Source of the DNA: Planctomycetota bacterium
GTDB lineage: Bacteria > Planctomycetota > UBA1135 > JACQFD01
Length of the DNA stretch: 64,000 nt
Assembly (NCBI GenBank): GCA_016200225.1
Contig: JACQFD010000023.1
Span: forward strand, 20,877-84,876
Direction of reading: 5' to 3'
The position numbers were made by a program, and so were the translations under genes. How positions within the stretch are numbered: position 1 is the first letter of the stretch; each line of letters starts with the position of its first letter. The notes under the pieces are model-generated. The model was not told the origin of the DNA. It worked only from the letters and a program-made list of their open reading frames with translations, and did no database searches. Below, in pieces: positions 56,066 to 64,000 of the stretch.

Positions 56066-59000
56066 ATGAATAATGTTCTTAAACATGGCGGTTACGCGGA
56101 GCTTCGTTGCAAGACTACCTTTTCGTTTTTGCGTGGAGCGTCGCAGCCCGAGGAGCTTGTCGCGCGGGCGCGGGAGATCGGCCTCGCCGGACTCGCGATC
56201 ACGGACATCGCGAGCGTCGCCGGCGTGGTGCGCGCGCACGTCGCGGCAAGGGAAGCAAATCTACAACTAAGGATCGGCGCCGAAATCACGCCACGCGATG
56301 CGCCGCCGCTTATTTTGTTATCAAAGAGTCGCGCCGGCTATGCCAACCTTTGCCGCCTCCTGACGACCGGACGCCGCCGCGCCCCGAAGGGAGAATATTC
56401 ACTTTCACTTGAAGACGTGCTCGCCCACGCCGAAGGATTATTAGCTATTGTGGCGCCCGATTTACAACATATCAAAAAGGATCTGTTTTCGAGTTCCATC
56501 GAACCCCTGCAAGCCGCGTTCGGCGACAATCTATACTTCAATTTGGAATTCCATCTATTGCCGGGTGATCTCCCGCTCTGTAAAGCCGTCGATGAAGCTT
56601 CAAGAAAATATCAAGTTTCGACCGTCGTCACCAATAACGCGCATTATCATGATCGAACGCGAAAGCAGCTTCACGATGTTTTTGTGGCGATTCGTGAAAA
56701 GGCAACGGTCGCCGAAGCGGGCTATCATTTATTTCAAAATTCCGAATACGGGCTTCGATCGCCCGATGAACAGAAACAGCATTTTAACCGAATTCTAGGG
56801 ACGCGGGGCGAGACCGCCGTCGCACGTACCGTGGAGGCCGCGTCGCGGTGTCAATTCTCGTTGGATGAGCTTCGCTACGAATATCCCGATGAAGTCGTGC
56901 CCGAGGGCGAATCGCCGAAAACGTACCTTCGCAGAATTACTTATGACGGGGCGGCGACCCATTACCCGCAAGGCATTCCCGAAAAAATAGTTCAAACGAT
57001 CGAACATGAACTCTCGCTGATCGCGGATCTCCATTTTGAATCTTACTTTTTAACAGTTTACGATATTGTAAAATATGCGCGTTCGCGCGGCATTCTATGC
57101 CAGGGAAGAGGCTCCGCCGCGAATTCCGCTGTTTGTTACTGTATCGGAGTCACCTCGGTCGATCCCTTGCACACCGAATTGTTATTTGAACGATTTTTAT
57201 CCAAGGAGCGCAACGAACCTCCCGATATTGACATTGATTTCGAGCACGAGCGCCGCGAGGAAGTGATTCAATATGTATATGAAAAATACGGCCGCGAACG
57301 CGCCGGCATCGCGGCGGAAGTGATTTGTTATCGGGGCCGCAGCGCCGTCCGCGATGTTGGCAGGGCGATGGGGCTGTCGTTTGATCAAGTTGACGGACTG
57401 GCGAAGGCGCTCGATCATTACGATACCGCCGCGATCCAGGAATCGCATCTTGCCGAGGCGGGACTATCGTCTCGGAATGTTACCGTTAGAAAAGTGATCG
57501 ATTTCGTCTCGCGGATTCACGATTTTCCGCGCCATCTCTCGCAACACGTCGGCGGATTTGTCATATCGCGCGCCCCCCTTTGCGAACTCGTCCCGATTGA
57601 AAACGCGGCCATGGAGGGTCGCACCGTCGTCGAGTGGGATAAGGATGATCTTGACGCGCTCGGTTTTGTCAAAGTTGATTTATTAGCATTGGGAATCTTG
57701 ACCGCCACGCGGAAGTGTTTTGATCTGGTCTCGAAATATTATGATACGGACCTGACGCTGGCGACCATCCCGGCGGAGAACCCGGAAACTTATGAAATGC
57801 TTTGCCACGCCGATGCCGTGGGTGTTTTTCAAGTTGAAAGCCGCGCCCAGCGCGCGATGCTACCGCGTCTTCAGCCGCGCCGCTTTTATGATTTAGTTAT
57901 CGAAATTGCAATTGTAAGACCGGGACCGATTCAAGGGGGAATGGTCCATCCCTATCTTCGCCGCCGCGCGGGCGAGGAACCCTATGATACGAATGAATTT
58001 CCGGGGCTGCGTTCCATTCTGGAGCGAACTTATGGCGTGCCGCTGTTTCAAGAGCAAGTGATGCGTATCGCGGTCGTGGGTGCTGGATTTTCACCGGGCG
58101 AGGCGGATCGTTTACGTCGCGCGATGGGAGCTTGGAAAAAAAGAGGGGTCTTGGAAAAGTTTTATCATAAATTTATCGATGGAATGTTAGTTAATCAATA
58201 TCCGCGCGAATTCGCTGAACGGGTTTTTGATCAAATCCGGGGTTTTGGCGAGTATGGTTTTCCCGAGAGCCACGCCGCGTCGTTCGCGCTCATTGCATAC
58301 GCGACATCCTATCTGAAGCGCTTTTACCCGGCCGCCTTCACCGCCGCATTATTAAATAGTCAGCCGATGGGCTTTTACGCTCCGGCGCAACTCGTGCGCG
58401 ATGCCCGCGAACATGGCGTTGAAGTCCGCGCGATCGATATTAACTCCAGCAACTACGATTGTTCGTTGGAGAATATTATGAATCAACGATCCTGCCATGC
58501 CCAAGGCAACGCGCGTCCGGAACAATGGGGAGAGCACGGCCCCGCGCTAAGACTTGGATTTCGGCTCATCGACAATCTGGAGCGCGCCGCCGCGGAACGA
58601 ATTGTATCTTCACGCGACCTCGGTGGATGCTATAAATCTGTCGATGACTGCGCGCTTCGTGCACAATTAAATAAAAAAGCGGTCGAGGCGCTGGTGGCCG
58701 CCGACGCGTTTGGATCCATGGGAATTGCACGACGGCAAGCCATGTGGCAAGCCCTTGGAGTAACGAAGAAGCCGCCGCTTTTTGAATCCATGGAATTGAA
58801 TACAACAATTCCCGAACTTCCGCCGATCCATGAATCCGAACAAGTGGCGCGCGATTATGAAAGCACGGGCCTTTCGTTGCGTCGCCACCCCATGGCGTTC
58901 GTGCGTCCCGAATTGGAAGGCATGGGAGTCCGCCCCGCGTATGACCTTTTAACCTTTTCCGTTGGCACGGAAATCACGGTCGCTGGAATTGTAGTAACTC

Positions 59001-59245
59001 GCCAGCGTCCCGAAACGGCGTCGGGAATCGTATTTATATCGATCGAGGACGAAACGGGATCCGCGCAACTCATTGTATTTCCAAAAATCTTTGATCGCGA
59101 TCGCGTTGCGGCGCGATCGTCCACGGCGATCATCGCCCTCGGTTCGCTGGAGCGGCAGGGAGAGGTCGTACACCTAAAAGTAATAAAACTATGGCCGCTT
59201 GAAGAACTACAACAATTGAATTCCACGTCCAGGGATTTTCACTAA
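56066..59245 (+). CDS. dnaE2: Error-prone DNA polymerase III alpha, DnaE2
   Basis: A 1059-residue C-family polymerase. The N-terminal PHP domain begins YAELRCKTTFSFLRGASQPE; the usual metal-binding His is Lys here, so PHP nuclease activity is likely lost. The catalytic triad Asp residues lie in PPDIDIDFEHERREEVI and nearby WDKDDLDALGFVKVD. The tail has an OB-type domain (VAGIVVTRQRPETASGIVFI, SIEDETGSAQLIVFPKIF). The length fits DnaE2 rather than replicative DnaE. It is the last gene of the imuA-imuB-dnaE2 operon and provides translesion synthesis and induced mutagenesis. Ends 20-odd bases before a decayed recombinase region. Confidence 0.95.
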   Translation: MNNVLKHGGYAELRCKTTFSFLRGASQPEELVARAREIGLAGLAITDIASVAGVVRAHVAAREANLQLRIGAEITPRDAPPLILLSKSRAGYANLCRLLTTGRRRAPKGEYSLSLEDVLAHAEGLLAIVAPDLQHIKKDLFSSSIEPLQAAFGDNLYFNLEFHLLPGDLPLCKAVDEASRKYQVSTVVTNNAHYHDRTRKQLHDVFVAIREKATVAEAGYHLFQNSEYGLRSPDEQKQHFNRILGTRGETAVARTVEAASRCQFSLDELRYEYPDEVVPEGESPKTYLRRITYDGAATHYPQGIPEKIVQTIEHELSLIADLHFESYFLTVYDIVKYARSRGILCQGRGSAANSAVCYCIGVTSVDPLHTELLFERFLSKERNEPPDIDIDFEHERREEVIQYVYEKYGRERAGIAAEVICYRGRSAVRDVGRAMGLSFDQVDGLAKALDHYDTAAIQESHLAEAGLSSRNVTVRKVIDFVSRIHDFPRHLSQHVGGFVISRAPLCELVPIENAAMEGRTVVEWDKDDLDALGFVKVDLLALGILTATRKCFDLVSKYYDTDLTLATIPAENPETYEMLCHADAVGVFQVESRAQRAMLPRLQPRRFYDLVIEIAIVRPGPIQGGMVHPYLRRRAGEEPYDTNEFPGLRSILERTYGVPLFQEQVMRIAVVGAGFSPGEADRLRRAMGAWKKRGVLEKFYHKFIDGMLVNQYPREFAERVFDQIRGFGEYGFPESHAASFALIAYATSYLKRFYPAAFTAALLNSQPMGFYAPAQLVRDAREHGVEVRAIDINSSNYDCSLENIMNQRSCHAQGNARPEQWGEHGPALRLGFRLIDNLERAAAERIVSSRDLGGCYKSVDDCALRAQLNKKAVEALVAADAFGSMGIARRQAMWQALGVTKKPPLFESMELNTTIPELPPIHESEQVARDYESTGLSLRRHPMAFVRPELEGMGVRPAYDLLTFSVGTEITVAGIVVTRQRPETASGIVFISIEDETGSAQLIVFPKIFDRDRVAARSSTAIIALGSLERQGEVVHLKVIKLWPLEELQQLNSTSRDFH

Positions 59246-59339
59246 AGAGCGACCTCGTCACGTCCAGCGCACCCAATCCCCCGCGCCCGGCAATGGATCT
59301 GCCAACCGCGCGCCCTTGGAACGGCCCGCGGAGGGGATG

Positions 59340-60041
59340 GATGCGGACGATCCGCTCTTGCGTCCATCGCCGCCGCCCGCGTCCGCGTCACGCAGATTGT
59401 CGAGTTATTACAGTTGGCGCCGCGACGCCTGCGCGCGATTCTCGGCGAAACGCTAACGATTGCGATTGGAGGGGCGGAACAAGATATTTACCAATGCAGC
59501 CGGGAAATCCATGGTTGGCCGGGATTTCAACATCGTCACGCTCCGCCGAACACGAGCCGATCCCCGACACCGAATTGTTTGAAGCGGTCCAAGCGAAAAT
59601 TAACAAACGCTCGACCCGGCAACGCCACCGAAACGCCACCTGCCCCCGAACGCGTTGCTCGCCGGAATTGTAAAATGCGCCGTCTGCGGATCACGCATGG
59701 GCGCGGTGACGAAAGTGAAGGACGGGCGATTGTGGGTTTACTACGTCTGCGCGAAGCTACAAAAACTTGGCGCCGCCGCGCGCCGGGGAAGTAGAGTCCG
59801 CGCGGGCGATCTCGAAAACGGCGTGATGGAACAGTTGCGCGCGTTAGCCGACAAGCCCGACTCCAACCCGCTCCGCGCCGCGATCCAACAATTCGTTTTC
59901 ATCGCCGACGCGCTTGCGACCGAGGAACAGTAAACGGCCGTGCGCTCGATCCTCGCCGAAGTCCGCGTCGATGCGCCGAAGCAGGCCGTAAAGCTAACAT
60001 TCTACCACGTAGCGAACGCGCCCGAATCGCAGCCCGCGTGA
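59340..60041 (+). pseudogene. Decayed large serine recombinase with earlier HTH remnant
   Basis: A piece RVRVTQIVELLQLAPRR (near 59371-59450) belongs to the small HTH protein that usually follows such recombinases. Then come HEPIPDTELFEAVQAKINKR and, after a frameshift, NALLAGIVKCAVCGSRMGAV, the recombinase zinc-ribbon region. YYVCAKLQKLGAA and a TAA stop inside the frame at 59931-59933 follow, then RSILAEVRVDAPKQAVKL to TGA at 60039-60041. The N-terminal resolvase domain is missing. It is a remnant of an integrated element. Confidence 0.75.
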
Positions 60042-60349
60042 ACCAGCCGACCGTCGAATTCCGGTTGACCGTCTCAACCAAGGGCCGAAAACGCCCAGTG
60101 AACACGCCCGTGGTCCAACATGAAGCGAAGGAAACGCAACCGTCGCGCCGAGACCGCCAAGCCGCGTTGGCCGTCTGGATCGAGCGCCAAATTGAGGACG
60201 GGAATATTAAGAATTATGCCGAAGGCGCAAGCGTGCTTGGGGTGAGCAGAACGAGGGTAACGCTCGTTCTGCGGTTGTTACATATGTCCGGGGAGGCGCA
60301 AGAATCGATAGCGGCTGCCCATTTTCTTCGACGTAAACACTTCAAATAA
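60038..60349 (+). CDS. Small HTH protein of recombinase element
   Basis: A 103-residue protein with a GTG start that overlaps the recombinase stop (GTGA). MNQPTVEFRLTVSTKGRKRP matches the start of small HTH proteins found after planctomycete recombinases. A helix-turn-helix lies near NYAEGASVLGVSRTRVTLVL. It probably regulates or assists the element, and may be non-functional now that its partner is decayed. A short hairpin GACCTG-CAT-CAGGTC lies just after its stop. Confidence 0.7.
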   Translation: MNQPTVEFRLTVSTKGRKRPVNTPVVQHEAKETQPSRRDRQAALAVWIERQIEDGNIKNYAEGASVLGVSRTRVTLVLRLLHMSGEAQESIAAAHFLRRKHFK

Positions 60350-60672
60350 GCCGACCTGCATCAGGTCGTGCGAGATCGGTCAAGGCTCAAAGCATTCCTC
60401 AAAATCGACGAATTGCACAGATCTCGAATGGCGCAATTTCCTCGACAAATCAAGACTTACGTCACGGAACAACCTCTTGGCAACTAATGTCAACGTGAGA
60501 CGAGCCGTTTAAGGGGCACGCAATACTCCAATTGCTCGCGAGAAACGTGATCGCGAAAATTTTACTTGAAACGACTCATGCGACGATAGAATCGCGGCAG
60601 GTCGCTGCGCCTTTGGGACGGTAATCCAAAGGTGCGAGGTGATGGTCTTCTACCCCCGCTTAAGGATAACGA
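60350..60672. other. Intergenic with small hairpin
   Basis: About 320 bases. GACCTG (60353-60358) and CAGGTC (60362-60367) form a short stem after the HTH gene. No gene is supported. The DNA becomes AT-richer here. Confidence 0.4.
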
Positions 60673-61053
60673 ATGTTACTGCGAAACATTTCGGAGAAAG
60701 CTTTTCAGGCAATTTTTCTCCTCTCGATTACTTGTGTTTTTTGCGCGGCGGTTTCAGCAATGCAATCATCACCACCTTGCAGTGGCGTACCCATTTCACC
60801 GCCTGGATCGACAAACCCTTCCAATTGTTCCGCCGTTTCTTGGGATCGTAATGTAGCGAACGAATCCTGTGCGATTACAATTATGGTTCGTTGTGATGGC
60901 GGTATCGAATGTACATATACCTCCAATCGTCCATGCGGCAATACTGGTTCAGTTTCAGTAGTTTGTGGTCAATATAGGTTTTCTATCCAAAGCACTGGAA
61001 GTTGGGGAACAGCCACTTGCGACTCTGTTACTTTTACAGTCGTTCCCGTTTAG
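60673..61053 (+). CDS. Small exported Cys-rich protein
   Basis: A 126-residue protein with a Shine-Dalgarno (AAGGA, 6 nt). The signal (AFQAIFLLSITCVFCAAVSA) is followed by a Cys-rich region (PPCSGVP, NPSNCSAV, ESCAITIMVRCDGGIECTYT, RPCGNTG, VVCGQYRF), so a disulfide-rich domain is likely. I know no family. It is 13 nt from the lipoprotein gene, so one operon. AT-rich codon use. Confidence 0.65.
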   Translation: MLLRNISEKAFQAIFLLSITCVFCAAVSAMQSSPPCSGVPISPPGSTNPSNCSAVSWDRNVANESCAITIMVRCDGGIECTYTSNRPCGNTGSVSVVCGQYRFSIQSTGSWGTATCDSVTFTVVPV

Positions 61054-61066
61054 AGGAATATTAAAC

Positions 61067-61474
61067 ATGCGTCGCTCTAACTTGGTATTTTTACTGCTTT
61101 CTTTATTGCCACTATCAATATTAATAAACTCATGCTCCGATGCCTCGGCCGCGCATCCACCGCAGAATCAATTGAGTACAATCCGAAAAATCAGACCGTC
61201 CCCAGATGGCTCCGCAATCTTTCAGGTGGACATTGTGTCCGTGGGTGGTGAACGGCTCATTGTCTGTGCAAGTGCAGCGACGAATGAGGATGGAAAAGTG
61301 GACCTCGGTAGATCTACTTACTTAGCATCAAAGCAAGCCACAGAACCAGTGTTCCTAAGCGCTGGCAAATGGCTATCAATTGTGTACCCTAAGAATCCGG
61401 TTGGCAGCGCGTGGACAAATGTTGATTCAAGTGGTGGAATTGACATCAACATTATAGAGAATTCAGGCAAGTAG
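61067..61474 (+). CDS. Small lipoprotein of unknown function
   Basis: A 135-residue protein; the ATG at 61067 has AGAGGA 9 nt upstream. Signal and lipobox LLSLLPLSILINSCSD; the Cys is the lipid site. The mature part is a small beta-rich domain (SGGIDINIIENSGK at the end). No family recognised. Co-transcribed with the Cys-rich protein, and maybe with the patatin-like gene 86 nt downstream. Confidence 0.7.
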   Translation: MRRSNLVFLLLSLLPLSILINSCSDASAAHPPQNQLSTIRKIRPSPDGSAIFQVDIVSVGGERLIVCASAATNEDGKVDLGRSTYLASKQATEPVFLSAGKWLSIVYPKNPVGSAWTNVDSSGGIDINIIENSGK

Positions 61475-61560
61475 CCTGAGGCTTCAATTTTCAAAGTTCG
61501 ATAGTTTGTAATCCGAGAGTCCGCAGTAGTGCGAACTAATTTTCACGCGGAAATCCACGA

Positions 61561-63864
61561 ATGTCCCCGGAAAGTCCCAAGAACAAGGAGACATCCTTAT
61601 CAAGCCCAACCGAACAGAGCGCGTTACAGCCCAATGATGGGATCGGTATCGCATTCTCAGGCGGCGGATTTCGAGCAGCACTTTTTCACATTGGAGTAAT
61701 ACGAGCTTTAAAGGACGCAGGCCTACTCGGCGCAGACTCAAAAATATCACACGTCACCGGCTCTTCTGGTGGTAGCATTGTTGCAACGCATTTGGCGTTA
61801 AATTGGGAAGAGTATACAAATGAAAAGACGCGGCTAGATCTGGCAACACGCGATATTATTAAATTCACTCAGAGCGACATCCGCAGTACGGTGCTCTTTC
61901 AGATCCCGCTCTTTGCGACTCTCGCCGTACTCCAGCTCGCATTCGCAAAGTTCCTCTTTTTATTAATTAAACTTAAAATCTCTTATGATGCAATATCGCA
62001 CTGGCACCATAAGTTAGACCGCTTCGTCAACAGTACGCGTTTATTAATGAGGCAATATGATATATTCCTCCGCGCAACCAGCGACCGAAAGCGCACTTGG
62101 ATCGAGAGAATCTTCAAGTTTCCTTGGAAGCAAAAATCGCTTTTTCTCGAAGATCTAAAGACGCAGCGTGCTGCAGCGTACTCCAGTTCGGGAAAGGCAC
62201 CTCCAGAGTTGCTAATTCTTGGGTCAAACATTAGCAAAGGGTCCCTTTGTGCGTTTTCCGAGCGGGGATTTCAAACATTCGATGATTCCGGCATTGCCCC
62301 CTGCGGCGCAAGCATCCTTCCAATTTCCGAGTGCCTCGCAGCATCCTCGGCATTTCCAGGAATTTTCTCACCGGTGTTCATTCGCGGTTCGCGAATCGGG
62401 ATGGAGGGGGATGTTGTGGATACACACGCCGTCGCTGATGCTGGGATCATTGACAATCTCGCAGACTTCCCATTTGTGGGAACATATGGAAAAAAAGATG
62501 CCGAGCGGCGAATCTTGCCTGATGTCGGTCATTTGATTGTAAGCAACGCGTCTTTGGTTCCACCCAAAGTAACTAGGAAATTTATTTGGAGACTGCCTTT
62601 GATTTCGGTCTTAAGAACGGTCGACATAATGCAAGCTACTGAGAGTCTGCGCCAAGAGGAACTCCTACGGAAGAGCATGTCCGCAAAGCGAATAGTAGTA
62701 AGCATTCACGAACAGCCAGAAGTAGAATCGCTCGTGATTTTGCGTCCAGAGATAAGTGGTACCCTAAAGAATCTGAGGACCGATTTAGACAAATTCAGTA
62801 ATCTGGAAGTCTGCCGACTCATCGAGCATGGATATCAAATGGCGTCCAGCAAATTAGTTCAAAACCAGATGGCGTTGGTTGAAAATTTCGATGGCGGGAT
62901 GGAGCGAATTAAAAATTCACTTAAAGGAATCTATCCGTCGAAGGTTCTAACTACAGAAATCGAGCGAAATATACTGATGGGAGGCAGTAAACGCAATTTT
63001 TTCTCGCTAAGAATGCTCGGATTCTACTTGACTTTGACAGTCTTGATCGGTGGCGCTATCTGCATTTCATACAACTACTACTTAACGCGCCCAAATGCAG
63101 TTATAGATACTTGGAAGAAGGATGTGTCTGCCCTTGTTCTGGAGGTCTCAGGTAATCCGGCCGCCGAATTTGGCCCCATCGCTACACCAGTGACACGCAT
63201 TCAACAGAAGCCCGATGTAAATGAACCTCACTATGGAGGATTTGATATCATTGACGATACACGAATATTTGATTATAGAAAGTGTTTTGATAAACTCGAC
63301 GGAAAGTACAATGTCTATACAAAACGCATTTTGAGCTTGCACAGAAAAAAAAATGACCAGTCTATCACTATTCGTTTCAAGACGGATGGGGAAGAGGTTA
63401 TTCCGCATCTTAATCCTAAAAATTCCTGCAAGAGTGCGGTTGCAATGCGCTCCGTCGAGTGGAAATTCAAATCGAGTTCCCAAATCCTGCCGGGCATCGC
63501 CCCGGAGCCACTCGTCGTGCATGATTTTATAATTAATGTTGAAAATTGCCGCGACAATTTTAACATTGGGGTCGATGCCCGTCGTGCATACACATCGCAA
63601 CTAATACAACCCGAAAACCTCGGCGTAGTCGCGACTCCCCTCTCGAACGATGTGCCACGCATTCGAATCTTGACATTATTTCCCGACGATCACCCAGCCC
63701 GTAATTTTGCATGCTTTCGAAAAAGGGTTGACGACGATTCGCTAGATCCATATGAATTTGGTCCATTATACTTGGAAGACCCTGACGGGAAGTGGTTTGT
63801 GTGGGAAATACAAAAACCAAATCCGAATTATAATTATCGAATTAAGTGGTTATGGCGTAACTAG
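61561..63864 (+). CDS. Patatin-like phospholipase with membrane segments
   Basis: A 767-residue protein. The patatin domain has oxyanion loop GIAFSGGGFRAALFHIGVIR, nucleophile Ser69 in GSSGG and catalytic Asp293 in ADAGIIDN (normally DGG/DGA). A hydrophobic stretch near residues 118-140 (STVLFQIPLFATLAVLQLAF) and another near 478-502 (LGFYLTLTVLIGGAICISY) suggest a membrane-bound enzyme. The C-terminal 250 residues are of unknown fold. Patatins hydrolyse phospholipids or other lipids; some act in anti-phage defence or as toxins, which cannot be concluded here. AT-rich and beside a recombinase remnant, so likely acquired. Confidence 0.87.
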   Translation: MSPESPKNKETSLSSPTEQSALQPNDGIGIAFSGGGFRAALFHIGVIRALKDAGLLGADSKISHVTGSSGGSIVATHLALNWEEYTNEKTRLDLATRDIIKFTQSDIRSTVLFQIPLFATLAVLQLAFAKFLFLLIKLKISYDAISHWHHKLDRFVNSTRLLMRQYDIFLRATSDRKRTWIERIFKFPWKQKSLFLEDLKTQRAAAYSSSGKAPPELLILGSNISKGSLCAFSERGFQTFDDSGIAPCGASILPISECLAASSAFPGIFSPVFIRGSRIGMEGDVVDTHAVADAGIIDNLADFPFVGTYGKKDAERRILPDVGHLIVSNASLVPPKVTRKFIWRLPLISVLRTVDIMQATESLRQEELLRKSMSAKRIVVSIHEQPEVESLVILRPEISGTLKNLRTDLDKFSNLEVCRLIEHGYQMASSKLVQNQMALVENFDGGMERIKNSLKGIYPSKVLTTEIERNILMGGSKRNFFSLRMLGFYLTLTVLIGGAICISYNYYLTRPNAVIDTWKKDVSALVLEVSGNPAAEFGPIATPVTRIQQKPDVNEPHYGGFDIIDDTRIFDYRKCFDKLDGKYNVYTKRILSLHRKKNDQSITIRFKTDGEEVIPHLNPKNSCKSAVAMRSVEWKFKSSSQILPGIAPEPLVVHDFIINVENCRDNFNIGVDARRAYTSQLIQPENLGVVATPLSNDVPRIRILTLFPDDHPARNFACFRKRVDDDSLDPYEFGPLYLEDPDGKWFVWEIQKPNPNYNYRIKWLWRN

Positions 63865-64000
63865 CAGGCCTGTGCAAAACCGATAATAACTCGAATTCGG
63901 AGTCGTTTTTGATTGAAACGCAAGGGCGCCACGATTTCGGGGGCGGCTGATAAATACTTCGCCATCATTTATCTTAACTGATTCGTGAATGTTGTGTACA

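Overview
The window looks like a chromosome segment of a Planctomycetota-type or closely related bacterium. The evidence is many large secreted FG-GAP/VCBS, HAF-repeat and IPT/TIG proteins ending in recurring C-terminal modules of about 130 residues, plus DUF1579 proteins, HEAT-repeat lipoproteins, SGNH hydrolases, a RedB-like/hybrid-kinase pair, a planctomycete-style integrase remnant and an imuA-imuB-dnaE2 cassette. No rRNA, tRNA or CRISPR array was recognised, so the phylum call is inference.

The most important observation is evidence for selenocysteine. A TlpA-like redoxin gene (37572..38855) carries two in-frame TGA codons, spaced exactly as the redox CxxC (read UxxU). A 7-bp hairpin with a GGTC loop follows at the distance expected of a bacterial SECIS. 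A second secreted FG-GAP protein (30919..32274) has one in-frame TGA, directly before a Cys codon, followed by a two-tier hairpin with a G-first loop. Neither gene would be found whole by standard gene calling. No sel genes lie in the window.

Layout: 0-9 kb holds a partial HEAT lipoprotein, a DUF1579 protein, two secreted proteins, a RedB-like/hybrid kinase operon and an SGNH hydrolase interrupted by an in-frame TAG. 9-25 kb holds a carboxypeptidase-regulatory-like/PDZ pair, a DNA alkylation repair protein, DUF1579, repeat-rich secreted proteins, a thioredoxin/HEAT gene with an in-frame TAG, an HtrA-like protease, a tyrosinase and a HAF-repeat protein. 25-42 kb holds a methyltransferase, a VOC remnant, MmcQ/YjbR, FG-GAP proteins, an aldo/keto reductase, the two selenoprotein candidates, HDOD and LuxR-type regulators and an SGNH protein. 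42-53 kb holds a C11 peptidase, VOC proteins, an SRPBCC protein, a DUF6259-like protein with a membrane partner, and an alpha/beta hydrolase; several of these look compositionally unlike the rest. 53-59 kb is the mutasome cassette imuA-imuB-dnaE2, preceded by a transposase remnant. 59-64 kb is an accessory segment: a decayed serine recombinase with its HTH partner, two small exported proteins and a patatin-like membrane protein in visibly AT-richer DNA.

A family of palindromic repeats (arms like AAGTGGTTTCATAAGTATCTCG) recurs at least seven times as full or half copies, always just 3' of a gene, and probably serves as terminators.
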